From: Scylla paramamosain
Lineage: Eukaryota; Arthropoda; Malacostraca; Decapoda; Portunidae
DNA: 64,000 nt
Direction: 5' to 3'
NCBI RefSeq assembly: GCF_035594125.1
Contig: NC_087163.1
Coordinates: forward strand, 6,353,501 to 6,417,500
Under the pieces are notes generated by a model. The model was not told where the DNA came from and ran no database searches. It saw only the letters and a list, made by a program, of their open reading frames with translations. The position numbers were made by a program, and so were the translations under genes. How positions within the stretch are numbered: position 1 is the stretch's first letter; each line of letters opens with the position of its first letter. This document shows, piece by piece, positions 1-45,371 of this stretch.

Positions 1-593
1 TCTGGCTATGACTACAGAGTCACTCTCAAACTAAATTTATCTGTGCTGTATGCCTCTCACCTAACTCCTCTGACTATAAGAAATTCTTTGACTACTTCCA
101 AAGTGGAGCACATTCTGACCCTCTTCCCTTTTGCAGAGATCTCTATTCTTGGAGACTTCAGTGTTCACCATCAGCTTTGGCTTTCCTCTCCCTTCACTGA
201 CCATCCTGGTGAACTAGCCTTCAACTTTGCTATCCTCCACGACCTAGGGCAATTGGTGCAACACCCTACTCATATTCCTCACCGTCTTGGAGATACGCCC
301 AACATTCTTGACCTTTTCCTGACCTCTAACCCTTCTGCTTATGCTGTCACCCTCTCTTCTTCATTGGGCTCCTCCGATCATAATCTCATATCTGTATCTT
401 GTCCTATCACTCCAATCCCTCCTCAGGATCCCCCTAAGTGAAGGTGCCTCTGGCATTTTGCCTCTGCTAGTTGGGGGGACCTGAGGAGGTATTTTGCTGA
501 TTTTCCTTGAAATGACTACTGCTTCCATGTCAGAGACCTGCCTTTGTGTGCTGAGTGCATAACAGAGATGATAGTGTCTGGCATGGAGGCTTA
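1..593 (+). mobile_element. LINE fragment, endonuclease region, 3'-truncated
   Basis: This stretch matches 1232-1824 of the neighbouring LINE almost base for base and encodes part of an APE-type endonuclease (ILGDF motif near codon 36 of the frame at 43, SSDHNLI near its end). A 5-base deletion at about 92-93 relative to the second copy shifts the frame, and a stop follows PPK at 438-440, so it is dead. It begins before the window. It lacks everything 3' of the endonuclease, which is unusual because LINEs are normally truncated at the 5' end. The catalytic SDH triplet is intact here, unlike in the second copy. Confidence 0.85.
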
Positions 594-597
594 AATA

Positions 598-3500
598 GGA
601 GAAGGCAGTAGACACCTGCCGAAACGATCATTACTCCCAGTGAGTCTAAAGCACTGTTCAGGGGGTGCTGTGAACTTATCATTAAACCCAGCTGTGACCT
701 CACTGAACGTTTCCCTTTGTGTCTCACAACACAAGGGGGCAGTCACAGCCTGTCCTCTAAAGACAACTCTCTTCCTCCACACAAACATAATAACATCACA
801 AGCACCTAATAACACACACACCCTTCACTCAAAAATTTTAAAATCATAATGGCGACTCCTACACCAGCCTCAGAGTCCCCATCTGGGGAGGGGACCATAA
901 ATGTCCCCAGGTCAGACTGCCTTTCTGTCGACAACCCTAAGTGTCTTGACACCCCCCCCCTCAACTTTTTCTTCATTAACTTCTGTAACATTCGCGGTCT
1001 AAGATCTAATTTTCAATTTGTAGAACACCACCTCTCCTCTTCTAAACCTCATCTTCTTTTCCTCACTGAAACTCAGGTGTCTGAGGCAACTGACAGTAGC
1101 CCCTTTTCTGTTCCCTCCTACTTTCTCTATCCTCATTTTCGATCCAAAGCTGGATGTTGCGTTTATGTGCGCAGTGACTTAACCTGCTCTCGTCCCCACG
1201 CTCTTGAATCTTCCGAGTTTTCCATCATCAGGCTACGACTACAGAGTCACTCTCAAACTAAATTTATCTGTGCTGTATACCTCTCACCTAACTCCTCTGA
1301 CTATAAGAAATTCTTTGACTACTTAACTTCCAAAGTAGAGTACATTCTGACTCTCTTCCCTTTTGCAGAGATCTCCATTCTTGGAGACTTCAATGTTCAC
1401 CACCAGCTTTGGCTATCCTCTCCCTTCACTGACCATCCTGGTGAACTAGCCTATAACTTTGCTATCCTCCACGACCTAGAGCAATTGGTGCAACACCCTA
1501 CTTGTATTCCTGACTGTCTTGGAGATACGCCCAACATTCTTGACCTTTTCCTGACCTCTAATCCTTCTGCTTATGCTGTCACCCTTTCTTCTCCATTGGG
1601 CTCCTCCGATGACAATCTCATATCTGTATCTTGTCCTATTGCTCCAATCCCTCCTCAGGATCCCCCTAAGCAAAGGTGGCTCTGACATTTTGCCTCTGCT
1701 AGTTGGGGGGACCTGAGGAGGTATTTTGCTGATTTTCCTTGGAATGACTACTGCTTCCGTGTCAGAGACCCGTCTTTGTGTGCTGAGCGCATAACAGAGG
1801 TGATAGTGTCTGGCATGGAGGCGTGCATTCCTCACTCATTTTCTCGTCCTAAACCTTATAAACCTTGGTTTAACACAGCTTGTTCTTGTGCTATACGTGA
1901 TAGAGAGGTGGCCCACAAAAGGTACTTAAGCCTTCCATCACCAGAATCTCATGCACTTTATATTTCTGTCTAGAACCATGCCAAGTCTGTTCTCCAACTA
2001 GGCAAAAACTTCTTCATTAACAGAAAGTGTCAAAACCTTTCTAACTCCCCTCGTGACTTCTGGCATCTAGCCGAAAATATCTCCAATAACTTTGTTTCTT
2101 CTTTCCCTCTTCTGTCTCAACCAGATGGCACCACTGCTATCACATCTATTTCTAAAGCTGAACTCTTCGCTCAAACCTTTGTTAAAAACTCTACCTTGGA
2201 TGATTCTGGGCTTCTTCCTCCCTCTCCTCCACCCTCTGACTACTTCATGCCACCTATTAAAATTCTTCGTAATGATGTTTTCCATGCCCTCGCTGGCCTA
2301 AACCCTTGGAAGGCTTATGGACCTGACGGGGTCCCTCCTATTGTTCTCCAAAACTGTGCCTCCGTGCTTGCACCTTGCCTAGTGAAACTCTTTCAGCTCT
2401 GTCTGTCAACATCTACCTTTCCTTCTTGCTGGAAGTTTGCCTACATTCAACCTGTTCCTAAAAAGGGTGACCGTTCTAATCCCTCAGACTACCGTCCTAT
2501 TGCTTTAATTTTCTGCCTATCTAAAGTTTTCGAATCTATCCTCAACAGGAAGATTCTTAAACATCTATCACTTCACAACCTTCTATCTGATCGCCAGTAT
2601 GGGTTCCGTCAAGGCCGCTCTACTGGTGATCTTCTGGCTTTCCTTACTGAGTCTTGGTCATCCTCTTTTAGAGATTTTGGTGAAACTTTTGCTGTTGCCT
2701 TGGACATATCAAAAGCTTTTGATAGAGTCTGGCACAAAGCTTTGATTTCCAAACTACCCTCCTATGGCTTCTCTCCTTCTCTCTGTAACTTCATCTCAAG
2801 TTTCCTTTCTGACCGTTCTATTGGTGCTGTGGTAGACGGTCACTGTTCTTTTCCTAAATCTATTAACAGTGGTGTTCCTCAGGGTTCTGTCCTGTCATCC
2901 ACTCTCTTCTTATTATTCATTAATGATCTTCTAAACCAAACTTCTTGTCCTATCTACTCCTACACTGATGATACCACCCTGCACTTTTCCACATCTTTTC
3001 ATAGACGTCCAACACTTCAGGAAGTAAGTGTTTCATGCAGGGAAGCCACAGAATGCCTGACTTCTGATCTTTCTAAAATTTCTAATTGGGGCAAAGCAAA
3101 TTTGGTATTGTTCAATGCCTCAAAAACTCAATTCCTCCATCTATCAACTCGACACAACCTTCCAGACAACTATCCCCTCTTCTTCAATGACACTCAATTG
3201 TCCCACTCTTCTACACTGAACATCCTTGGTCTGTCCTTTACTTATAATCTGAACTGGAAACTTCACATCTCATCTCTAGCTAAAACGGCTTCTATGAAGT
3301 TAGGCATTCTGAGATGTCTCCGCCAGTTTTTCTCACCCCTCCAGCTGCTAACTCTGTACAAGGGCCTTATCTGTCCATGTATGGAGTATGCTTCACATGT
3401 CTGGGGGGGGGGGGGTTCCACTCATACCGCTCTTCTAGACAGGGTGGAATCAAAAGGTTTTTATCTCATCAACTCCTCCCCTCTAACTGATTGTCTTCAG

Positions 3501-3917
3501 CCTCTCTCTCATCTCTGCAGTGTTGCATCTCTAGCTTTCTTCTACTGCTATTTTCATGCTAGCTGCTCTTCTGATCTTGCTAACTGTATGCCTCCCCTCT
3601 TCCCACGGCCTTGCTGCACAAGACTTTCTTCTTTCTCTCACCCCTATTCTGTCCAACTCTCTAAGGCAAGAGTTAACCAGTATTCTCAATCATTCGTCCC
3701 TTTCTCTGGTAAACTCTGGAACTCCCTGCCTGCTTCTGCATTTCCACCTTCCTATGACTTGAATTCCTTCAAGAGGGAGGTTTCAAGATGCTTATCCTTC
3801 AATTTTTGACTACCACTTTGGACCCTTTTATGGGAATGGCATCTCAGTGGGGATTTTGTTTTTTATTGAATATTTGTTGTCCTTGGCCAGTGTCCCTCCT
3901 ACATAAAAAAAAAAAAG
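598..3917 (+). mobile_element. Nearly full-length non-LTR retrotransposon (APE endonuclease + RT)
   Basis: A LINE with about 250 bp of 5' untranslated sequence (598-848), one long reading frame (849-3809) and a short 3' UTR ending in an A run at 3906-3917. The first copy breaks off just before 598, so the two units are head to tail. The protein layout (N-terminal APE endonuclease, then RT, then a thumb/C-terminal region) fits the jockey/CR1 side of the LINE tree. The exact clade is inference. It sits on the + strand, upstream of the FYCO1 exon at 9109 and hence probably within a FYCO1 intron. Target-site duplications were not identified. Confidence 0.88.
849..3809 (+). pseudogene. LINE ORF: endonuclease-reverse transcriptase with two nonsense codons
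   Basis: One frame runs 987 codons from ATG 849 to TGA 3807-3809, interrupted only by TGA at 1683 and TAG at 1971; no frameshift is seen. Endonuclease motifs include [15 protein letters not shown] and ILGDFN. The terminal SDH motif reads SDD here (codon at 1611), replacing a catalytic histidine. The RT region (about 2300-3350) has KKGDRSNPSDYRPIAL, ALDISKAFDRVWHKAL, SGVPQGSVLS and the catalytic box at 2961-2972 as YTDD in place of YADD. A run of G at 3403-3415 keeps the frame. The element cannot make a full protein and both active sites are altered, so it is an inactive but fairly young copy. It looks unrelated to the host gene it lies in. Confidence 0.88.
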
Positions 3918-3988
3918 ATGCTGTTTGACATATCTTTTGTAGTGGGAATAATTCAGCACTATCTTTTTATTTTTTTTTCCTTTTGTCC

Positions 3989-37199
<33,211 letters not shown>

Positions 37200-38183
37200 T
37201 ACTTCTTGTTACTTTAATAAGAGTGATTTGGAGTTGTTATACTTTTCACATCATCTCTAGACCTCAGGAAACAGCCAGTGAAAAAACTTAACACTTATTG
37301 AGAGACAAGAAAGAAAATGGGTTCTTCCAGACATAGCAATGAAATTACATGAAACTTAAACTCATCTCCGAGTAATTGTTAGTAGACTGGCTTTAAACAA
37401 ACATTATATTTCTGAAATGTTTTCATTGCTGTGGTGAAGTTGGAAATTTTCTTTGGGTATCAGTAAGGAAGCATATCCCAGACTGCAGGCTTGACTTTAT
37501 TTCACTTATCTTTTGAGGTTGAAGGATAGTTGAGAGAACCTATTCTTACTGTAGGAGTGAAAATGAAGAGGAGGGATTCCCCATCTCTTGCTCCGTCCCC
37601 CTTTTGTTGCCTTGTGCAGCATGCAGTGAATATGGTCCAGTTATCTCCAAATCTGGCCAGGATATTTCACACCACACTTTTTATTCTATGGTTGATGAAG
37701 TTTTCTTTTGTAAGGAAAATGCTTTAATATTAAATATTTCTTGGTTAGTCTTGTCTTAAGTTTTGCTTTAATTTTCTCTTGAGTGCTAGAAGCACTCTAA
37801 AAATACATGAATAATGAAATTATTTTTTAAGTATCATGGTGCTGCCTGTAGTGATATTATAGAACTAAAAATATAAGCACTTATGAAAATGCATTTATAG
37901 TAATTTTATAGTGATTTATTTTCAAAAGTGAGGTTTTATTATATGTAGTTGATCTCCTTGTATAATTAATTGAAAATGTGAGTTACCTTGAAAAAGGACT
38001 GAGTGAAATAGATTATTTTGTAGTGAACCCAGTAAAGACACTATCTTGATATGCACATATCAACTTTTGTAAGCTTGTACACATCATGGTGTTGATCACT
38101 AGTTGCTGTGTGCAAGACATTCAGTGGTGGAGCTGGGAAAATGCGGCATTTGGTGGTAGTTTGGTTTGATCATCCTGAAAGAA

Positions 38184-38188
<5 letters not shown>

Positions 38189-38274
<86 letters not shown>

Positions 38275-38296
38275 ACACACACACACACACACACAG
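38189..38296. repeat. (TA)n then (CA)n arrays
   Basis: (TA)n at 38189-38271, directly followed by (CA)n to 38296. Confidence 0.97.
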
Positions 38297-38672
38297 CAAA
38301 CCCTTTCTTTATCAGATCAATTTGGAAAATCCCAACTTGACATATCCAATAATTGAGATTATCTAATTGTTAAAACAGACTTCTTCATCCCTAGCTGTAG
38401 TCTGTATGTGTGGCTGGATTCCCGTCCTTTACACTAGATGCTGTCTGGTTTATGAAAAGCTTTTCTGGACACCTGCAGGAGAGTGTGTGTGTTTATGTGT
38501 GTGTGAGAAACATTAAGAGACTGCAGCTTGTGCAGACTTCTTTCATGGTGATCCCATTGAGGTATTTATGAAGGAAGAGGCATCAGAATATAAAGACAGC
38601 TAGATAGTCCCAATATTACTTATAAAATTAAAGTATAGTATTCATACTTTGTATATAATTCACATTATCTTT

Positions 38673-38678
38673 AATAAA
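38673..38678 (+). promoter_or_regulatory. Candidate FYCO1 polyadenylation signal
   Basis: First AATAAA I find on the + strand after the FYCO1 stop, giving a 3' UTR of about 1.5 kb that would include the (TA)n/(CA)n tract at 38.2 kb. Position alone supports it. Confidence 0.3.
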
Positions 38679-41600
38679 AAGTGCAAGATAGTTATAAAAT
38701 TTGAAAAATATGAATTTAGTTGCAATATAATTTAGGGATTTGTGAAAAAAAAAAAAAAACAGCTAAGTCAAGGTTACATGAACAGAAAGGCTGTGATTGG
38801 AATTTTCCTGCAAAAGCCATCCCTTCCCCTTTGGATGGGGGTTCCCATGAATAATGAGACAATAGAGATGTAGAAGAGCACCATTTGTAACCAAGACTGG
38901 AATGTGTGCCTGACTTCAGGACAAGTTGTGTGTAGTCAGGAATGTGCCAAGTCTGCTCTATCTAATAAGTTAAATCTTCATCTTAGTTTTTAGCTGAACC
39001 TATCAAGTTCAAATTTCCCTTTTTTGTTCATCACTTTAATTTATGGTTATTTTAATTATATTTGATTTTTATTGCATTCACATTTCCCTTTTGTTTCAGA
39101 TGATCATTCTTTATTTTAGTTTTCCTTAATATTAATTACATTTGTGTAACTCTTACAAAAATGGAAATAGCATTTTGTTAATGAATGTTACATTATGTAT
39201 TAAAGATCTTACCATGAATATTCATTAGATAGTAAGGTTCAGAGCTTAAAGAATTCAGCTACATGTTGATAATGCTTTATTTGGAGTACTTGGGACTGGA
39301 AGTATTTAGTGACTTTACTCCAGCATGATACACATGGTACTGCATGAACAGAATGTAGACTTAATATATATTATATTGTCATATTATTTTGGTATTATAC
39401 TTAAATTTATAATATTACTGGACTACTTTTGTTGTATTACTATGAAAATGAGATTAAGTTATAGTGTCAGCACTCAAAACTTCCAGATATTAGTTTCACA
39501 TTTGGGATTCTCAACTTTTAACTAGGAATAACTGAACACTGATAATGAGAAATATTGATGAAGTATTGTACTCCCACAGGGCTTTCAGTTTATTTTGAGA
39601 ACATCACCACTCCTTGGAGGGAGTTTCCATAAAGAACATGTATTATAAGTGTATAACTTCATATATTTGTATTCATACATACATAAAGATTTATAAATCA
39701 TATATATCTTTGAGTAGCTAATTGCTATTCAGGAAATACTATTTTTTTACTGGTATTTCCTTTTTGTATTCATTATAGAGATTAGCTTGTTTGAGAATAT
39801 ATGAAAACTTGATATTATCTTGTGTAATTTTATATATATGATTATATATTTCCATTTCCATACTAGTGTTGTTTTTATTAAAGGCATAATTATCTACTGA
39901 GGCCTGTTTTCTTACAAACAGTTCTATTTGAAAAAAAAGTATGATGTTTTAATTTAAGTGCCTTGAAAATCACCTCTTCAACAAGTTGTCTGTAATCAAT
40001 GTTAAATCAAACTTTGTAGCAGTTAATGACATTTATTTTGATTACAAGTCGTGTAATCATTGTTAAATCAAACTTTTTATGAGATGATGATTTTTGAAAT
40101 TGATCCTCATATTATATCTAATGAAATCTTGAAAAATATAATGTGTAAGTATCATGTGTATTTAATGTAGCAAATTCATGCAATAATTGAATTAATAAAT
40201 TATTCTAATTTGATTCCTGAATAATGATAATCTGAAGGGCCTGTACAGCTGGTGTGTACTGATAACAGATTTTACTGCAGATAAGTGTACCCATCATGTG
40301 AAGACTATGCTTGAACCTTCCAGACTTCACCCATTGCCAGTCTTGAAAAACCATCATGAGTGCATACATCTCTCTTGTGGCAGAAAATGCTTCGCTTTGT
40401 TGAGTTACAAGACATGCAGGTGAGTTTCCAACATTTTCTTACATTAGATATCACATGCATGACTTAAGGTATCATCCATCCAAGTCTCTTAACTTCTCAT
40501 TCTTCTTGTCTTTTAAGGAATCAGTGGTGGTCTCCTAGAAGTGAGGATTGGTATCTGTACCATATTATATAAATTCTTGGTATTCTTACTACTTCTATAT
40601 TCTACCTAAGGGTGATGCTGGACTGGCAACTTAACTTAATTTTTTTCCATTTTCCAATAGGTGAAGGGATTCACAGGTGGAGTGTTGATTTACTTCTTAG
40701 AGGCAGTTTCTTTGCTTAGGATGAGAGTGACTGGCATTGAGCTTATAATAGAATTATCTGGATGATGGCATAGTCTTGCTTGGAGCTCTTGAAAGTAATA
40801 TAATTCTATTTCATTCTAAAGAGCTCTTGAGCATGTCACTTAGATTTTCCAGGCTTTCAAGTCGTGATGTGGGTAGATTAATGCTCAAGTGGTTCTTACT
40901 GGTTTTCATTATGGCTATTCAGGAATTCTTATGAACTGGCTTCAGATATAAATTATAAAACAGTATGTATTGATAAAACAAATGTTAAATGAAAATAACC
41001 TTAAAACCTCCTTTTCCAGCATATTATATCTATCTGACAACTAAAAGATATTTTTAGCATATTCTGTCTTTAGATATCTGATACTTGTTCTTAACCAATT
41101 CTTCCAAAGGGATGGCTCAAATGAGATTAGCCAGGAAACATGATAATTGTGATCCTAGCAAGCTCAGAGAACATGATTTTATACTATGATCATTATATTA
41201 ATAACTGCCAGTGCTGAATGACTGATTGAGCAGAGATCTTCAGTTTCTCAGAACCAATGTTGTCACCTCACTCCAAAGTTTGCTACATTTTGTTCCACCA
41301 TGAGTGGTATACTGTAGATTTCATCATCCACAGGAGGTCCCAGAAATACTGAGACAGCTTGAGAATATCAAGTGAAGCCCAATTACCTCTATAAAGCAAA
41401 CTTGTTATATAGCAATGAGTCCCTATCACCTTGGAGAATAGGAAAAATAGGCAAGTGTGACTGGGTTTCCTTGAAAGCCCAAACCCTCCCTTGGTTAGAA
41501 TACTTAAGATAAATCTGAAAAATAAAGCTCCTGGTGTGATAAAGGACGCATCATTCACTTATTGATGAGACCAAGCAACACTACATCATTTAGCATTTTA

Positions 41601-44412
41601 TACTCCTGGTTTATGAGGCTCCCTGGATGTAGGTTACTCAGAATCCTAATACACTATTCTCACAGTGTTCTTAGAAGTACTATGGATTTGTATCAGGCCA
41701 AGGGGCTAAGAGAGTGGTGTGAATGAGTATGTTACCTTACTTTTTTGGGGAGACAGCTTTCTTTGGTATATGCATATATGTATGTATATGCATATATGTA
41801 TATATGCATATATGTATAGGACAATAAAAAATGTATACACATCACACCAAAAAATAATTTTATTAGTTTTTAAAATTGGTTACATCTTTCTTTGCTAACA
41901 TGGTAATACTGTTATGGGGAAAAAAATAGTATACATCTGATTGCATACATAGTTTATATTATGTGCACAATACAAAGGCAAATATCAAGTGAATGCCTTA
42001 TTTTAGAACAAACACTAGCTTAATTCATATATGATAAAATGTTGTGGTCTTACATCATGAGACATTTTTTTAGGTGACTTGCTCCTTTTATGAGAAATTT
42101 TGTGTGAGCCTTTTTGTCCCACAATTAATGAGCATTTATAATTTCCTATGAAAAGGTGTATTTAAAAAGGAAATGCCTCCCATAATGTAGACACTTACCA
42201 TGTTTGATAGTTGCTTAGAGTTCAGAAAATATAACAAGGTAAATTGGTTTCCAGTGTTTTCCACAGTAACTGAGGATTTCAATTTCTCAGCACTTAAGTA
42301 AAGTACAAACCATTACTAAACTTTTCACACTCAAATTACATCTTTGGAGTAGTTACGTATTACTAAATCTACAATGAAAGACTGTAGATAGGATTTTCTG
42401 TTACTAGAAATCATTTAACTTTGTCACTAGTGTCTTCATTTTTCCACCCATGGTAATCTTACATAAAAAGAATCTGCATGTAATTCCAGAAAACTTTAAG
42501 GAATGTATTATTGGTGGAAACGATGTGAGCACTCTTGTGGTGCACAGTAGCATACATACTCTTGTTGGTCAGCCAGTAAGTGAACCATTTTTTTCCATTT
42601 GTTTGCCACTGAAGGAAATGTTATTGAAAGTAATATAATTAGTTCTATTTCATTATAAAGATAAAAAAAAAAACTATTTCACTCTAAAGGTAAAAAAAAC
42701 ACCATGTTGACTGTCAGAGAATTGGTTCAAGCTGTTGATTTTAAGTAGCATTGATAGTGTCTTGATGTCCCATACCCTTTAAGAGGTTTCTTTAAGACTG
42801 AAGCATAATTCAATTGGAAATGTGACAGGAATATACTTTAGTCACAGGGATGTGATGTATGCCCACAAAGCAGCAGTGGCCATGTCACACATTGAAGTTC
42901 TGAGTATTATACACCCATTATACACCAGAAGACCCTTCTATTCAAAAGATACATATTTCTCCAACAAACCAGTCAGTCCATGTAATTGGGGGGTTCCAAA
43001 TAACATGAAACTTGGACAAAAAATAATTTAATAGGCAGATCTGAAATAAACTCTAGATCTTCATTTAGAATATGCCAGTAATTTGAAAAAAATGAATCAA
43101 TGAAAAGGATGTCTGAATGTATCTTTAATATGTATAATATGTAATGATACTTTAGGATTAAAAAGATAGGGGGGGAGAACAGGGTAGAAGAGTACAGTGA
43201 TCCCATACATAAAGTGTGTGTGTGAGAGAAGAGCCTAGGGAGTACAGTGACCCCATACAGAAGTGTGTGTAGTTCACTTCAGTTTCCCCCTACCCTTTCA
43301 GTTTAGGCATCTATGTAATGGCAGTATTGTAACTAATATTGTTTATCATGCATGTTATGATTGATGTTTGTGAAAAATGTATGACTGATTATGGTTTGTT
43401 AGCCTGAAGGATAGTGTAGGTAAAATATAGGACTAGAATAGTCAAGTTTGCCTGGATGTGTGTGTATCCAACCACCAGTGAATATGCAAACAGCTTCTCA
43501 TATATTTCTCTCTCACCACACCCCACAGACCCACAGTATATTTATGAGTCATGGCCTCATTTGTATGAGTGGCTACTTTTCACAAGGGGCCAAGCACCAA
43601 CCATCCTTGAAATGGAGTTGACAGTATTATAATTGTTACAATCTTTTCATTATCTTACAAACAACATTGATGTAGGCACAGCTGTATTGTGCATGCTGCC
43701 AACATTCACACTGCTATCTGACAACATGTGAGTTCTCCTCATTGCTTTGATTGGGAATGATAGCAAGTTTTAATTATGCTTACCTGAAGAAATGTGTGCT
43801 TTCTTGTGAATTCTACCACCCACACTTTCTCTGCAGCCTTGTGGAACACATACATATTTGCACATGAGTGATTGAGAACTACAAATTGGGGCTCAGTACC
43901 AAGGAAATATATCAGCAAACTGATGTGAAAAATGTATGACTGATGTTATAAGTTATAATACCTCACCTGGTTTCTAAGCAAGGCTTCTGTGAAGCATGAG
44001 ATTCTGTTCCTTCAGTTGTCTTGCTGTAATGGTGGGATTTTCTGCCATTTGGCACCTTCACCTTAAGTGAGGCAAAGTCCTAACACATCTTTGTGATGGG
44101 GGTATCTCATGCTCTTCAGGAGCCTTAAACTTATATAACAGACAACATATGTCAATTTGCAGTTAAATTTCCTTAGTACTGAGCCCTAATCTGTAACAAT
44201 CATTACTCTCACTATCTTAGCCTCACTTGCAGATGTGTTTAAACATCACAAGAACTTGGCAAATGCAAAAATATATATGGTGTGTATAAGACAGTGAGGG
44301 GTAAGAATAGTGGTGCTTGATAAGAAAGTACATGTTTCTAAAAGCAAGTATAATCAAAACTCACAAATATTGTTAATCAAAGAATGAATGAGGACCTGTG
44401 TGTTACCATGTA

Positions 44413-45371
44413 CAGTAAAACTCCATAAGTTGAGATAATAGGGGGTCAGCCTTTGCCAACTTGTTGAAGTTCCAACATGTGAGAAATACATCACTTAAAA
44501 AAACCTGCAGGCTCAGGATCTTCAGTTTCATCCCTTGCATCCTGCTCTCAGATGACATTAAGACAGGCTGCTGATTCTTGTTCAAGTTCAGGATGTTTAG
44601 CCTTTATGAATGCACCTCCCTGATTAGGTGTTCTTTATGGTTTCTATCTGGTCTCTTGTTTCACTTAAATGTCACTTAATTTTCCTTGCACTTTCTTCTT
44701 TTCTTTGAAAGACTGTATTGTATTTTTTGTTGTTTCAATGTTACTGTTGTCAAAAAGGAGCTCACCAGTTTGATTTTAATGTTATATGTAGTCTTTGTAA
44801 TTTATCCACTTGACATCTCTGGCCTCCATCTCTTCTTTTATCCTTATCATCACTCCATTCTCTTTCTCTTACCCAAGATGCTGCAGGTAAGCAAAGCTCA
44901 TTTAACTGCATGTTTACCACAGGAGACAAGTGGATAAATTACAAAGACCATATAACAAAAATGAAGATAGAATTATTGGTGGCATCCTTTTTGACAGCAG
45001 AAACATTGAAACAAAACTAGTACAGTTTTTTGGAAGAAAAAAATATAAGGAAAATTGTGATATTTGAGAGAGAGAAAAGAGATGAGATTGCAGACAAAAC
45101 AGTATACAAAACCACATCAGGAAATGTCATTGCAAAGGCTAACCCTCCCAACCTTCAACCAACAAAGCCAAAACCAGAACTAACAACCCTTCTTACTGTA
45201 ATATCATAACTTATGCAGTAATTATAAGTGCTCAGGTTATGTCAGGCTTGACTTGTTTTAGTTAGCATGGTGCAAACTTCATCTTTTTTGACCACTTTTC
45301 TTGCACCATTTTTCTTGCCAGCCTATGTGGAATTCTGAATTATAAAATAGCAATTTATAGAGATTTTACTG
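44413..45371. mobile_element. Pogo/Tigger-like DNA element with TA target duplication
   Basis: Left end CAGTAAAACTCCATAAGTTG and right end (reverse complement) CAGTAAAATCTCTATAAATTG are imperfect terminal inverted repeats, flanked by TA on both sides (44411-44412 and 45372-45373). CAGT ends with TA duplication fit the pogo/Tigger group. No transposase frame is visible. Inside, 44739-44812 and 44929-45003 are diverged inverted copies of each other. Confidence 0.7.

Noticed and set aside
40387..40421. Small exon-like piece ending CAG|GTGAGT
   Set aside because: A single donor-like site with 11 codons and no acceptor partner or family match.
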